From Paenibacillus sp. Marseille-Q4541 (GTDB taxonomy: Bacteria > Bacillota > Bacilli > Paenibacillales > Paenibacillaceae): 64,000 nucleotides of DNA. The DNA lies in contig NZ_JAGXCY010000005.1 in NCBI RefSeq assembly GCF_018310695.1, positions 124,001-188,000 on the forward strand, given 5' to 3'. Shown piece by piece: positions 33,566 through 42,079 of this stretch (position 1 is the first letter of the stretch; each line of letters starts with the position of its first letter). A program made the translations under genes and the position numbers. The notes beneath the pieces are model-generated. The model searched no databases and was not told the DNA's origin. It saw only the letters and a program-made list of their open reading frames with translations.

Positions 33566-34447
33566 GTGCGTGTATTAGGAGCTATTGAAGCTGGAGGAAC
33601 AAAATTTGTATGTGGGATCGGAAATGAACAGGGTGAAGTGATTGAACGAGTAAGTTTTCCAACGACAACCCCTGAAGAAACGATGGCCCAAGTCATTGCA
33701 TTTTTTGAAGGAAAACAATTTGACGCACTTGGTGTAGGTTCATTTGGACCGATTGATCCAATTAAAAATAGTCCTACTTATGGACATATTACCACTACAC
33801 CTAAACCGTTTTGGGGCGGGTATGATATCATTGGGAAGCTCAAAGAGCATTTTGATGTGCCAATGCAATTCGATACGGATGTAAATGGAGCCGCACTAGG
33901 TGAATACACTTGGGGTGCTGCAAAGGGTCTGGACAGCTGTATTTACATTACGGTAGGTACAGGTATCGGTGCTGGAGCCGTTGTTGATGGACAGATGGTT
34001 CATGGACTATCACATCCTGAAATGGGACATATTAGTGTAAGACGTCATCCGAATGATACGTTTGAAGGTTTCTGTCCATTCCATGGCGATTGCCTGGAAG
34101 GAATTGCAGCAGGACCTGCGATCCTTAAACGTTGGGGAAAACAAGGTGTAGAATTACCTGTTGATCACCCTGCTTGGGAGATGGAAGCTTATTATCTAGC
34201 TCAAGCTTTGGTCAACTATGTACTTATCCTTTCCCCGCAAAAGATTATTATGGGCGGCGGTGTTATGAAGCAGGAGCAATTATTCCCTGAGGTAAGACGT
34301 CAATTGAAGTCCCTCTTGGCGGGTTATGTACAGCACCCTAGCATCATCGAAAACATTGACGAATATGTAGTCTATCCGGAGCTTGGGGACAATGCTGGTA
34401 TTTGCGGTTCACTCGCCCTGGCTAAGCTGGCTTTGGAAGAAGCGTAA
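33566..34447 (+). CDS. ROK-family sugar kinase, probable fructokinase
   Basis: The 293-residue ROK kinase has an N-terminal phosphate loop (LGAIEAGGTKFVCGIG), DTDVNGAALGEYTWGA with the catalytic Asp, TVGTGIGAG, and the zinc/ROK motif HPEMGHISVRRHPNDTF followed by CPFHGDCLEG. This set fits YdhR/GmuE fructokinases. Starts at GTG 33566 with ACGGAGGG upstream. No sugar transport genes are adjacent. Confidence 0.92.
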   Translation: MRVLGAIEAGGTKFVCGIGNEQGEVIERVSFPTTTPEETMAQVIAFFEGKQFDALGVGSFGPIDPIKNSPTYGHITTTPKPFWGGYDIIGKLKEHFDVPMQFDTDVNGAALGEYTWGAAKGLDSCIYITVGTGIGAGAVVDGQMVHGLSHPEMGHISVRRHPNDTFEGFCPFHGDCLEGIAAGPAILKRWGKQGVELPVDHPAWEMEAYYLAQALVNYVLILSPQKIIMGGGVMKQEQLFPEVRRQLKSLLAGYVQHPSIIENIDEYVVYPELGDNAGICGSLALAKLALEEA

Positions 34448-34455
34448 AATTATTA

Positions 34456-34483
34456 TTGTAATATATACCATTTATGGTATAGT
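34456..34483 (+). promoter_or_regulatory. Promoter upstream of a terminator hairpin
   Basis: TTGTAA and TATAGT are separated by 16 bases, with a start point near 34490. The next downstream signal is a terminator at 34518, before any ORF. Confidence 0.5.
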
Positions 34484-34517
34484 GATTGATAACAGAACAG
34501 TACGGAATTACTTGAGG

Positions 34518-34560
34518 AAGCACCTCTCTCACATGGATATGTGGGAGGGGTGCTTTTTTG
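34518..34560 (+). terminator. Rho-independent terminator between the ROK kinase and HRDC genes
   Basis: AAGCACCTCTCTCACAT pairs with ATGTGGGAGGGGTGCTT around GGAT, with few wobbles, followed by TTTT. It may serve the kinase gene and may also attenuate the HRDC gene. Confidence 0.88.
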
Positions 34561-34602
34561 TGTTTATTCTAGATGCTGAACTGATTTTGAAAGGAGGCAA
34601 GC

Positions 34603-35613
34603 ATGAAAATGAAAATTGTATTTATGAACCAATTGTCTGCTACATCGGAGACGAGTGGAGCAAAGTATGCACAATTATGGATTGGTGAAGAAGAAGATTT
34701 GTGGCAGCTTGGATGGAGTAGCAACACGATGGGTGAGGATCAGGTCGATATTTGGTATGAAGGCGATTCTTGGAATGAGATGATGCATATTTATCGTTTT
34801 CAGCTAGCAATTAAGATGAGCGAGGGTTATAGACCACTCATTGAAGGCATTTTTCATGAAACAGAAGAATACAAACAGAGGAGTCTGAATACACAGAAGC
34901 TGCAATGTTATAGTGAATTATATGGCCGAGAGGAATTATATCAAGCTTTATGTGCTTGGAGGAGAAAAAAGGCATCAACGGAACGTAAAGCTCCTTATTT
35001 TATTGCAAGCAATCGCTTGCTACGAATGATTAGTGCCTTTGTACCTTTCACCCTGGAGGAGTTGCGAGAATTACCTGGGGTAGGTGAGAACAAAACGGCT
35101 GAATATGGTCAGGAAATACTCGACATGACGACAAAAGAAACGAGAGCACACGGCTTTCCACTAGACTGGGTATATACTGAGCTTAAGGAAGAGGAATATG
35201 AGTCTTGGAATTATAAACAAAAAGAGCAGAAGTATAAACAGGAACTTGAGAAGTTCAATCTCAAGAAATCGGTCTTAACAGGAATAACCAGTGGACAGTC
35301 CCTTGATGAGATCAGTACTATTTCTGGGCTTGGACGCAGAGAGCTGGTTGATTTTTTGGAAGAACTTGAGAAGAGTGGGTATGATACAGAAATTCTAATC
35401 GCTAAAGAACTCGTTTGGATGACAGATGATGAGCAGGAACTGATCTGGAATGCATATGATGAGCTTGGGACAAGTTTCTTAAAACCGATACTACACAAGG
35501 TATATGGTGAAGATCCTACAGGAATGGGCCCTCTTGATCAACTATATGAGCGACTTAGAATGGTTCGTATTCGATATCGAAGACAGACGGAATCCAGCAG
35601 GCAGGTAGGATAA
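34603..35613 (+). CDS. HRDC domain-containing protein
   Basis: The 336-residue protein has a central HRDC domain (about 108-185; LYQALCAWRRKKAS, PYFIASNRLLRMISAFV, LPGVGENKTAEYGQEIL), a nucleic-acid-binding module of RecQ and RNase D. Here no helicase or nuclease domain is attached. The C-terminal half has a charged helix and a winged-helix-like region (SGQSLDEISTISGLGRRELV), comparable to the RQC-linked region of Bacillus HRDC proteins. ATG 34603 has AAAGGAGGCA upstream. Role in DNA or RNA metabolism is likely but undefined. Confidence 0.83.
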   Translation: MKMKIVFMNQLSATSETSGAKYAQLWIGEEEDLWQLGWSSNTMGEDQVDIWYEGDSWNEMMHIYRFQLAIKMSEGYRPLIEGIFHETEEYKQRSLNTQKLQCYSELYGREELYQALCAWRRKKASTERKAPYFIASNRLLRMISAFVPFTLEELRELPGVGENKTAEYGQEILDMTTKETRAHGFPLDWVYTELKEEEYESWNYKQKEQKYKQELEKFNLKKSVLTGITSGQSLDEISTISGLGRRELVDFLEELEKSGYDTEILIAKELVWMTDDEQELIWNAYDELGTSFLKPILHKVYGEDPTGMGPLDQLYERLRMVRIRYRRQTESSRQVG

Positions 35614-35692
35614 GGAAAGGGGAGTTACAATACATAATTGGACATCTTTTTTTGAGTTCAAGGTGAGAAAGTGTAATATCATCATTACATAT

Positions 35693-35730
35693 AAAAAAGG
35701 TCCTTCAAAGTAAATGAGGGACCTTTTTTA
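35693..35730. terminator. Bidirectional terminator between the HRDC gene and corA
   Basis: AAAAGGTCC pairs with GGACCTTTT, with A and T runs on the two sides, and lies between convergent genes. Confidence 0.88.
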
Positions 35731-35782
35731 TGGTTTTCACATGAAGAGAAGATGAAGATTTGATGAACTGAAGGTGGAGATG

Positions 35783-36718
35783 TTAAATCCAATCCTTCTT
35801 GCGGAAAATTAGATACATTGTGATCCCAAGTGCCGCTATAATACCAATGACAATAAAATAAGCATATTTATAATCAAGCTCTGGCATATTCGTAAAGTTC
35901 ATCCCATAAATCCCGGTAATGAGCGTCAGCGGCATAAACACGGTTGTTATCGCCGTAAACACACGCATAATTTCATTGGCCCGGTTGGAGATACTAGACT
36001 GGTAGGCTTCTCGTAAGTTCCCCATCAGATCTCTGTACGTGTCAAAGGTTTCAGATATTTTTACTGCATTCTCATAGATATCGCTAAAATACTTCTGTAG
36101 CTGATCATCAATCAGGCGTAGATCCTTTTTATTGAGTGTATTGATTACTTCTTTTTGAGGTCCAAGTCCCTTTTTAAGCCATAAAATCTCACTTCGCAGA
36201 CCTATAATTTCACTCAAATGACTTTTCTTAGTGTGCATGAGAATATCTTCTTCCAGCTTCTCAATCCGTGCTTCGAGCCGATCACCTACTGTAAAATAGT
36301 TGTCTACGATGGAGTCAATAAGCAGATATAAAAATCGGTCTGGAGAATTAACCTCTTGTTCCCAAAGAATAGGTTTCAGCGTTCGCAGCTCATTCACTTT
36401 TTGCTTCGTTACCGTAATGATATAATGTCTTCCAAGGAAAACATTGACCGCACGCAAAAATATTTCCTCATCGTCAAAACGAATACTGTTTACAACAATA
36501 AAATAGTGACTTTCATAGATTTCTAACTTCGGACGTTGCTCTTCATCACTCAAACAGTCTTCTACAGCAAGATCATGCATGTGGAATAACGGTTGAAGGA
36601 TCGCAAGATCGTCTACATCAGCATCGATCCAGTAAAAACCTTCTTCAGGTGGAGTAAGTGTATCTTCAATATTATCAAGTGGAGTAAAAACTCCTTGGTT
36701 AACAAATCTAATTTTCAT
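35783..36718 (-). CDS. corA: CorA-family magnesium transporter
   Basis: The 311-residue protein has a soluble N-terminal alpha/beta funnel domain, a long stalk helix, and two C-terminal membrane helices (about 250-270 and 282-302). The selectivity motif GIYGMNF (YGMN) is at the end of helix 1, and the basic tail RKKDWI follows helix 2. CorA pentamers conduct Mg2+ (sometimes Co2+ or Zn2+) into the cell. I chose ATG 36718, eight bases after AAGGAG; the GTG nine bases earlier overlaps that site. The gene has a strong promoter 240 bases away and a long structured leader, so it is probably controlled after transcription starts. Confidence 0.95.
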   Translation of the reverse strand: MKIRFVNQGVFTPLDNIEDTLTPPEEGFYWIDADVDDLAILQPLFHMHDLAVEDCLSDEEQRPKLEIYESHYFIVVNSIRFDDEEIFLRAVNVFLGRHYIITVTKQKVNELRTLKPILWEQEVNSPDRFLYLLIDSIVDNYFTVGDRLEARIEKLEEDILMHTKKSHLSEIIGLRSEILWLKKGLGPQKEVINTLNKKDLRLIDDQLQKYFSDIYENAVKISETFDTYRDLMGNLREAYQSSISNRANEIMRVFTAITTVFMPLTLITGIYGMNFTNMPELDYKYAYFIVIGIIAALGITMYLIFRKKDWI

Positions 36719-36808
36719 TCGAACCACTCCTTAAGTAAACTCCCGGAATTTAAGCGGGACAAGCTGAATAACTAAGGAATGTGAACATCAGTGCCGGTAA
36801 CGAATACG

Positions 36809-36863
36809 AAAAAAAGGTAGACATCAGGAATTACGCGTCCCGTTAGCCGGCAAGCTGATGGTA
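36809..36863 (-). terminator. Attenuator terminator in the corA leader
   Basis: On the minus strand, CATCAG pairs with CTGATG (with outer GTA/TAC) around about 27 bases that can fold further, and TCTACC plus seven U follow. The stem is modest, so efficiency is uncertain. Confidence 0.55.
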
Positions 36864-36919
36864 CATCCTATGCTGTTATTATCATTCGGCTGCCAGTCAG
36901 GCCTCGGGTCGCCTTCCAT
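36824..36919 (-). CDS. Candidate MgtL-like leader peptide of corA (31 codons)
   Basis: ATG 36919 to TGA 36826-36824 on the minus strand encodes 31 residues starting MEGDPRPDWQPND. GGGGTGA lies five bases before the ATG. The acidic residues alternating with proline recall enterobacterial MgtL (MEPDPTP start), where such a run destabilises the ribosome at low Mg2+ and controls the mgtA Mg2+ transporter. Here it leads a corA gene. The stop codon falls in the 3' arm of the leader terminator, coupling translation to attenuation. Translation is not proven. Confidence 0.55.
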   Translation of the reverse strand: MEGDPRPDWQPNDNNSIGCTISLPANGTRNS

Positions 36920-36958
36920 TTTCGTCACCCCATTATGTTTAAATTGACATTGATTCTT

Positions 36959-36987
36959 AGTATAACGTGGTCTTTTTCAGCAATCAA
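36959..36987 (-). promoter_or_regulatory. Sigma-A-type promoter of corA
   Basis: On the minus strand, TTGATT (36987-36982), a 17-base spacer and TATACT (36964-36959) place the start point near 36952. Confidence 0.8.
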
Positions 36988-37140
36988 GCTATAAATGTGG
37001 ATGGCTTATCTTATGTCCGAATTTTCATAGATGTACCTTGTTTCCAAAGATTCATTATAAATCCAGATCTTGACGAATAGATGCTTCATGCTATACAGTA
37101 TTGTTTAACAATTATTATTTACAAATTGAATAAAGCGAAA

Positions 37141-37265
37141 TCTTATCAAGAGTAGGTGGAGGGACTAGCCCGATGAAACCCGGCAACCGGCGTGTGAACG
37201 CACGGTGCTAATTCTTGCGGTCGTTTTATGCCATATTAGGCATGGAACGCAACTGAGAGATGAGA
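37141..37265 (+). promoter_or_regulatory. SAM-I (S-box) riboswitch aptamer
   Basis: The S-box core is clear: TCTTATCAAGAGTAGGTGGA, GGGACTAGCCCGATGAAACC, CGGCAACC, and the P3/P4 arms. P1 closes with TCTTATC (37141-37147) and GATGAGA (37259-37265). S-adenosylmethionine binding promotes termination and shuts off methionine synthesis. Confidence 0.97.
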
Positions 37266-37290
37266 GAGGCGCATTATCGTATACGGATAG

Positions 37291-37327
37291 ACGACCTTTC
37301 TCGATATAATGAGATAGGTCGTTTTTG
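37291..37327 (+). terminator. S-box expression-platform terminator
   Basis: ACGACC and TCTC pair with GAGA and GGTCGT around ATATAAT-like loop bases, followed by five T. Confidence 0.88.
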
Positions 37328-37410
37328 TTTATCTTCCGTGGATGAATGAATTCGCTTCCTTAATAACCTCTCACTCTATTCTGACAAAATGTTCTTAAGG
37401 AGGAATACCC

Positions 37411-38331
37411 ATGCCCATTAAAATTCCTGATGCTTTACCAGCCAAAGAAATTCTCGCGAGCGAGAATATATTCGTAATGGATGAAACTCATGCATACAGA
37501 CAGGATATACGGCCTTTACGTATTGGTATACTGAACCTCATGCCTACGAAAGAGACGACCGAGACTCAATTACTTAGACTTATCGGAAATACTCCTATTC
37601 AAGTGGATGTAGTGTTAATTCATCCGAAATCGCATGTTTCCAAAAATACATCACAGGAATATCTCGATATGTTCTACAAAACCTTTGATGAAGTAAAGGA
37701 TTTGCGATTTGACGGATTGATTATTACGGGTGCTCCTGTAGAACAGATGGAATTTGAGGAAGTGACTTATTGGGAAGAAATCCAGCAGATTTTTAACTGG
37801 TCCCAAACGCATGTCACCTCTACTATGCATATCTGTTGGGCTTCCCAAGCAGGGCTGTATCACCATTTTAACGTACCTAAAGTGGCACTTCCCGAAAAAT
37901 GTTTCGGTGTGTTTCCACACACACTGAGTAAATCGCATGTGAAATTGCTCCGGGGATTCGACGAGTTATTCCTTGCTCCGCATTCCCGTCATACCGAAGT
38001 ACGCCGAGAAGATATAGAGAAAGTAGCAGGACTCGATATTTTATCAGAGTCGGAAGAAGCGGGCGTATATATTGTTGCAAGCGAAGATGGCAGACAGATT
38101 TTTGTGACTGGGCATTCCGAATATGATCCTTTATCATTAAAGTGGGAATATGATCGCGATAAGGAAAAAGGGTTAGATGTGAAATTGCCTAACAATTACT
38201 TCCCGAATGATGATCCTAACAAGGTACCGTTATCCGGCTGGAGAGCACATGCGAATCTTTTGTTCTCGAACTGGCTCAACTATTATGTTTACCAAGCAAC
38301 GCCTTACGACAACATTGGACCACAAATCTAG
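37411..38331 (+). CDS. metA: Homoserine O-acetyltransferase (MetA family)
   Basis: The 306-residue MetA-family acyltransferase has the catalytic Cys in HICWASQAG (near 142), and His and Glu in the C-terminal half (VTGHSEYDP). The residue after TGAPV is Glu ([10 protein letters not shown]), which in characterised Bacillus-type MetA enzymes selects acetyl-CoA; E. coli, with Gly there, uses succinyl-CoA. It activates homoserine for methionine synthesis. ATG 37411 has AAGGAGG upstream. First gene of the S-box operon metA-metI-metC. Confidence 0.95.
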   Translation: MPIKIPDALPAKEILASENIFVMDETHAYRQDIRPLRIGILNLMPTKETTETQLLRLIGNTPIQVDVVLIHPKSHVSKNTSQEYLDMFYKTFDEVKDLRFDGLIITGAPVEQMEFEEVTYWEEIQQIFNWSQTHVTSTMHICWASQAGLYHHFNVPKVALPEKCFGVFPHTLSKSHVKLLRGFDELFLAPHSRHTEVRREDIEKVAGLDILSESEEAGVYIVASEDGRQIFVTGHSEYDPLSLKWEYDRDKEKGLDVKLPNNYFPNDDPNKVPLSGWRAHANLLFSNWLNYYVYQATPYDNIGPQI

Positions 38332-38359
38332 TCTTTATCTATGAGGGGGACATCACGCT

Positions 38360-39547
38360 ATGGAAGTGAACAAACTGAGATTAGAAAGCAAACTAGCACA
38401 AATCGGATCAGTCAAGGAACCGGTGACAGGGGCCGTAAATTTTCCTATTTATCAATCGACTGCATTTAGACATCCACAGCTTGGACAAAGCACGGGTTTT
38501 GATTACATTCGTACAACAAACCCAACTCGGAAAGTACTCGAGGAAGCTGCGGCGGAATTGGAATCGGGGGATGCAGGTTTTGCGTGCAGCTCAGGTATGG
38601 CAGCAATCATGACGATTTTTGCCAAGTTCGGGCAGGGAGATCATCTGATTATTTCACTTGACCTATACGGTGGGACCTATCGTCTTGTAGAACGGATCTT
38701 GTCCAAGAATGGAGTAACGGCAAGCTACGTGGATACGAATGATCTAGATGCACTGGAGAAAGTACGGCAAGACAATACGAAAGCGATCTTTATTGAAACA
38801 CCAACCAATCCGCTTATGATGATTACGGATATTGAAAAAGTCTGTACATGGGCTAAACAACATGGAATTTTGTCCATTGTAGACAATACGTTGCTTACTC
38901 CTTTCTTTCAGCGGCCGCTTGAACTTGGTGCAGACATTGTTATGCATAGTGCCACCAAATATCTCGGGGGACATAACGATGTATTGGCAGGGCTTATTGT
39001 TACGAAAGGAAAAGAAATTTCTGAAGAAATCGCATTTTTACACAATTCCATCGGCGCCGTATTATCTCCAAGCGACAGCTATCAGCTCATGCGTGGAATG
39101 AAGACGCTTGCTCTTCGTATGGAACGCCATGAATATAATGCAACAAAAGTAGCAGAGTTTCTGCTTTCTCATGAACTCATTACTGACGTATATTACCCAG
39201 CCTTGCCAGATCACCCTTCCTATGAGGTTCAGAATCGCCAGTCCAGCGGAAATACAGGTATCCTTTCCTTTAAAGTGAAAGAAGGCCGATATGTAGAGCC
39301 GATTTTGAGACATATCAAACTCATTGCTTTTGCAGAAAGCTTGGGCGGTGTAGAGTCGCTTATGACATATCCTGCTGTGCAGACTCATGCTGATATTCCT
39401 GAAGAAATTCGTAATGCAGTAGGACTTGATGATAGATTACTTCGTTTCTCGGTAGGAATTGAACATATTGATGATATCATTCAGGACTTGGACAATGCAT
39501 TTAACTTGGCGATCGTAGAATTGGAAGGAAGTGCGGTACATGGCTAA
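38360..39547 (+). CDS. metI: Cystathionine gamma-synthase / O-acetylhomoserine (thiol)-lyase
   Basis: The 395-residue Cys/Met-metabolism PLP enzyme has YIRTTNPTR, CSSGMAAIM, DLYGGTYRL, ETPTNPLM, and the PLP lysine in MHSATKYLGGHND (near 205). It joins O-acetylhomoserine with cysteine (or sulfide). Bacillus metI is followed by metC in the same way. The start codon ATG has GAGGGGG upstream. It overlaps the metC start by eight bases. Confidence 0.92.
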   Translation: MEVNKLRLESKLAQIGSVKEPVTGAVNFPIYQSTAFRHPQLGQSTGFDYIRTTNPTRKVLEEAAAELESGDAGFACSSGMAAIMTIFAKFGQGDHLIISLDLYGGTYRLVERILSKNGVTASYVDTNDLDALEKVRQDNTKAIFIETPTNPLMMITDIEKVCTWAKQHGILSIVDNTLLTPFFQRPLELGADIVMHSATKYLGGHNDVLAGLIVTKGKEISEEIAFLHNSIGAVLSPSDSYQLMRGMKTLALRMERHEYNATKVAEFLLSHELITDVYYPALPDHPSYEVQNRQSSGNTGILSFKVKEGRYVEPILRHIKLIAFAESLGGVESLMTYPAVQTHADIPEEIRNAVGLDDRLLRFSVGIEHIDDIIQDLDNAFNLAIVELEGSAVHG

Positions 39548-40709
39548 GAAAGAAAATAATAATAACACCTATAAATTTGACACCAAACTACTGCATTTTG
39601 GAGCAGAGATTGATGAAACAACCGGCGCTTCGAGCGTCCCTATTTATCAAGCATCAACGTTTCACCACCATGATATTTTTTCACCTCCAACCCATGATTA
39701 CAGCCGTTCGGGAAATCCAACGCGGCAGGCACTAGAAGACTATATTGCTCTTTTAGAAGGTGGAGTGCGCGGCTTTGCTTATTCTTCTGGAATGGCTGCG
39801 ATTTCAAGTTCACTCATGATTTTGTCTGCAGGGGATCATGTGATCGCGACAGAAGACGTATATGGAGGAACGTATCGGTTACTAAGCAGTATTTTAACAC
39901 GGATGAATATTGAGACTACATTTGTAGATATGACAGATCTGGAAAAAGTAAAAGCCGCTTATCGTCCGAATACCAAAGCGGTTTATATGGAAACTCCTTC
40001 GAATCCGACTTTACGTATTACAGATGTGGCTGGGATTACCGCATGGGCGAAGGAAAAAGGACTACTCACGCTGCTTGATAATACGTTCATGACACCTTAT
40101 TATCAAAAGCCGATAGAGCAGGGAGTAGATATCGTTCTACATAGTGCAACTAAATTTCTCGGTGGACATAGTGATGTACTTGCTGGTCTCGCTGTTGCAA
40201 GAACGGAAGCCATTGGTACGCAGTTAAAACAACTTCAAAATGGACTAGGAACCGTACTTGGGGCACAAGAATCTTGGTTATTGATGAGAGGGATGAAGAC
40301 ACTCGGAGCACGTATGGCTCATTCTGAGATCAGTGCTGCGAAACTTGCGGCATGGCTAACGAATCGTTCTGATAACCCTGCTGTTTATTATCCTGGACTA
40401 CTGGATCATCCGGGACGAGAAATTCATGAGAAACAGTCTACCGGCTACGGTGCGGTTGTGTCATTTGATGTAGGCTCTGGAGACCGAGCGAAAGCTGTTC
40501 TGAATAAAGTTCGTCTTCCGCTTGTTGCCGTAAGTCTAGGTGCGGTAGAGAGTATATTATCTTACCCGGCAATGATGTCTCATGCTGCAATGCCAAAAGA
40601 CTTCAGACTAGAGAGAGGAATAACGGATGGTCTGCTTCGTTTTTCCGTTGGACTTGAAGATATTGATGATTTAATTGCTGACTTGGACCAGGCGTTATCT
40701 TCTTCCTAA
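39540..40709 (+). CDS. metC: Cystathionine beta-lyase
   Basis: The 389-residue paralogue of MetI has DYSRSGNPTR, YSSGMAAIS, DVYGGTYRL, and LHSATKFLGGHSD with the PLP lysine. It splits cystathionine to homocysteine, the last step before methionine synthase. ATG 39540 lies eight bases inside the metI 3' end; an in-frame GTG at 39531 is also possible. Assignment as MetC and not a second synthase rests on the order metI-metC known in Bacillus. Confidence 0.9.
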   Translation: MAKKENNNNTYKFDTKLLHFGAEIDETTGASSVPIYQASTFHHHDIFSPPTHDYSRSGNPTRQALEDYIALLEGGVRGFAYSSGMAAISSSLMILSAGDHVIATEDVYGGTYRLLSSILTRMNIETTFVDMTDLEKVKAAYRPNTKAVYMETPSNPTLRITDVAGITAWAKEKGLLTLLDNTFMTPYYQKPIEQGVDIVLHSATKFLGGHSDVLAGLAVARTEAIGTQLKQLQNGLGTVLGAQESWLLMRGMKTLGARMAHSEISAAKLAAWLTNRSDNPAVYYPGLLDHPGREIHEKQSTGYGAVVSFDVGSGDRAKAVLNKVRLPLVAVSLGAVESILSYPAMMSHAAMPKDFRLERGITDGLLRFSVGLEDIDDLIADLDQALSSS

Positions 40710-40724
40710 TAACGAAATGGGGTT

Positions 40725-40763
40725 GTGAAAAGAAGCATGCTAAGATTAGGTGCTTCTTTTCAC
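40725..40763 (+). terminator. Terminator-like hairpin after metC
   Basis: GTGAAAAGAAGCA pairs with TGCTTCTTTTCAC (13 bp) around a 14-base loop. The T run lies in the stem, so the call is moderate. Confidence 0.6.
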
Positions 40764-40838
40764 ATGGATCATATGTTACGATAGACAAGACAATATTCAT
40801 ATTATTGTTACATTCCTAACGATAAGGGAGGCTGCCGT

Positions 40839-41978
40839 ATGAGCGCGGTGAACCATATCTTAAATAAAGCGTTGAATGGTGAGCGTCTAAATGTAGAAGA
40901 CGCAATTGCTTTGTTTGAATCTGATGAAGTTGAAAAAATAGGTGAAGCAGCCCATGTCATTACGAAACGGATGCATCCCGAACCAATCACCACCTTTGTT
41001 ATAGGCAGAAATATTAACTACACCAACGTGTGTGACGTATACTGCCGTTTTTGTGCGTTTTATCGTAGACCCGGTTCTGATGAAGGGTATGTATTACCGG
41101 ACGAGCTGATTTTTCAAAAAATCAAGGAAACCGAAGAGGTTGACGGAACTGAAATTCTAATGCAGGGTGGTACCAATCCGAATTTACCTTTCAGTTACTA
41201 CACCGATTTGCTTCGTGGTATTAAGGAACGATTCCCTAATATTACAATGCATTCCTTCTCGCCAGCCGAGATCATGAAAATGAAAGAAGTATCGGACGGG
41301 CTTTCTCTTGAGGAAGTTGTTCGCCAAATTCATGAAGCAGGTCTTGATTCTCTTCCCGGCGGAGGAGCGGAGATTTTGGATGACCGAACTCGCCGAAAAA
41401 TTAGTCGTCTAAAAGGATCTTGGCGTGACTGGATGGACGTAATGCAAACCGCACATAAGATTGGAATGAACACTACAGCTACTATGGTAATTGGCCTCGG
41501 TGAAACAATGGAAGAACGGGCACTACATTTACAACGTGTTCGTGATGCTCAGGACGAGTGTATTCAGAATGGATATGATTCAGAGGGGTTCCTTGCCTTT
41601 ATTCCATGGACATTCCAGCCAGATAACACAAATCTCAAATTAGAGCGTCAAACACCTGAAGCTTATCTAAAAACGGTAGCGATCAGTCGTTTGTTCCTCG
41701 ATAACATTAAAAATATTCAGTCTTCTTGGGTAACAATGGGGCCTGAAGTCGGTAAACTTTCCTTGAGATATGGTTGTAACGATTTCGGTAGCACAATGAT
41801 CGAAGAGAATGTCGTATCTGCTGCCGGTGCAACACATAAAGTAAATATCCAATCGATTCTGGAACTGATTCGTGAGACAGGGAATATACCTGCTCAACGA
41901 AATACGAAATACGAAATACTTCGTGTTTTTGATGGTCCGGATAGCTTAGTAGAGAATGATTTTGTCATGCAGAACTAA
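40839..41978 (+). CDS. mqnC: Cyclic dehypoxanthinyl futalosine synthase
   Basis: The 379-residue radical-SAM enzyme has the 4Fe-4S motif CDVYCRFC (near 66-73), GGTNPNLPF, PGGGAEIL and a C-terminal DFGSTMIEENVVSAAGA typical of the MqnC/CofH group. It cyclises dehypoxanthinyl futalosine in the futalosine pathway of menaquinone synthesis. ATG 40839 has AAGGGAGG upstream. It is alone here, with the other mqn genes elsewhere. CofH is the alternative, but no F420 genes are seen. Confidence 0.9.
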   Translation: MSAVNHILNKALNGERLNVEDAIALFESDEVEKIGEAAHVITKRMHPEPITTFVIGRNINYTNVCDVYCRFCAFYRRPGSDEGYVLPDELIFQKIKETEEVDGTEILMQGGTNPNLPFSYYTDLLRGIKERFPNITMHSFSPAEIMKMKEVSDGLSLEEVVRQIHEAGLDSLPGGGAEILDDRTRRKISRLKGSWRDWMDVMQTAHKIGMNTTATMVIGLGETMEERALHLQRVRDAQDECIQNGYDSEGFLAFIPWTFQPDNTNLKLERQTPEAYLKTVAISRLFLDNIKNIQSSWVTMGPEVGKLSLRYGCNDFGSTMIEENVVSAAGATHKVNIQSILELIRETGNIPAQRNTKYEILRVFDGPDSLVENDFVMQN

Positions 41979-42006
41979 TTATTTTATTTTTGGTTATAAA
42001 AATAAA

Positions 42007-42034
42007 GCGCACAGCATTTTAGAAATGTTGTGCG
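42007..42034. terminator. Hairpin after mqnC
   Basis: GCGCACAGCATTT pairs with AAATGTTGTGCGC. No T run follows. It may help end the mqnC transcript. Confidence 0.5.
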
Positions 42035-42043
42035 CTCTATAAG

Positions 42044-42079
42044 AAAGCCCCCGGAACTTTTGATCCGGGGGCTTTTTTT
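42044..42079. terminator. Bidirectional terminator between mqnC and the yitT-like gene
   Basis: AAAGCCCCCGGA pairs with TCCGGGGGCTTT, with seven T after it and A before it. Confidence 0.92.

Larger units (their letters stand above)
36719..36952 (-). promoter_or_regulatory. Structured attenuator leader of corA
   Basis: This is the 5' leader of about 234 nt on the minus strand. It carries an upstream ORF (36919 to 36824), a terminator-like hairpin (CATCAG 36860-36855 with CTGATG 36827-36822, then TCTACC and seven U at 36815-36809), and a downstream arm (36802-36786) that can pair through 17 bp, with two small bulges, with 36860-36841, taking the same CATCAG arm. A small hairpin TCCCG/CGGGA (36759-36741) lies before the corA ribosome site. 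I do not see the M-box consensus. Attenuation is inferred from the layout. Confidence 0.65.

Noticed and set aside
36719..36952. An M-box (ykoK) Mg2+ riboswitch as the explanation for the corA leader
   Set aside because: None of the conserved M-box segments that I know are present; the leader instead shows a leader ORF and a terminator. A covariance search would settle it.
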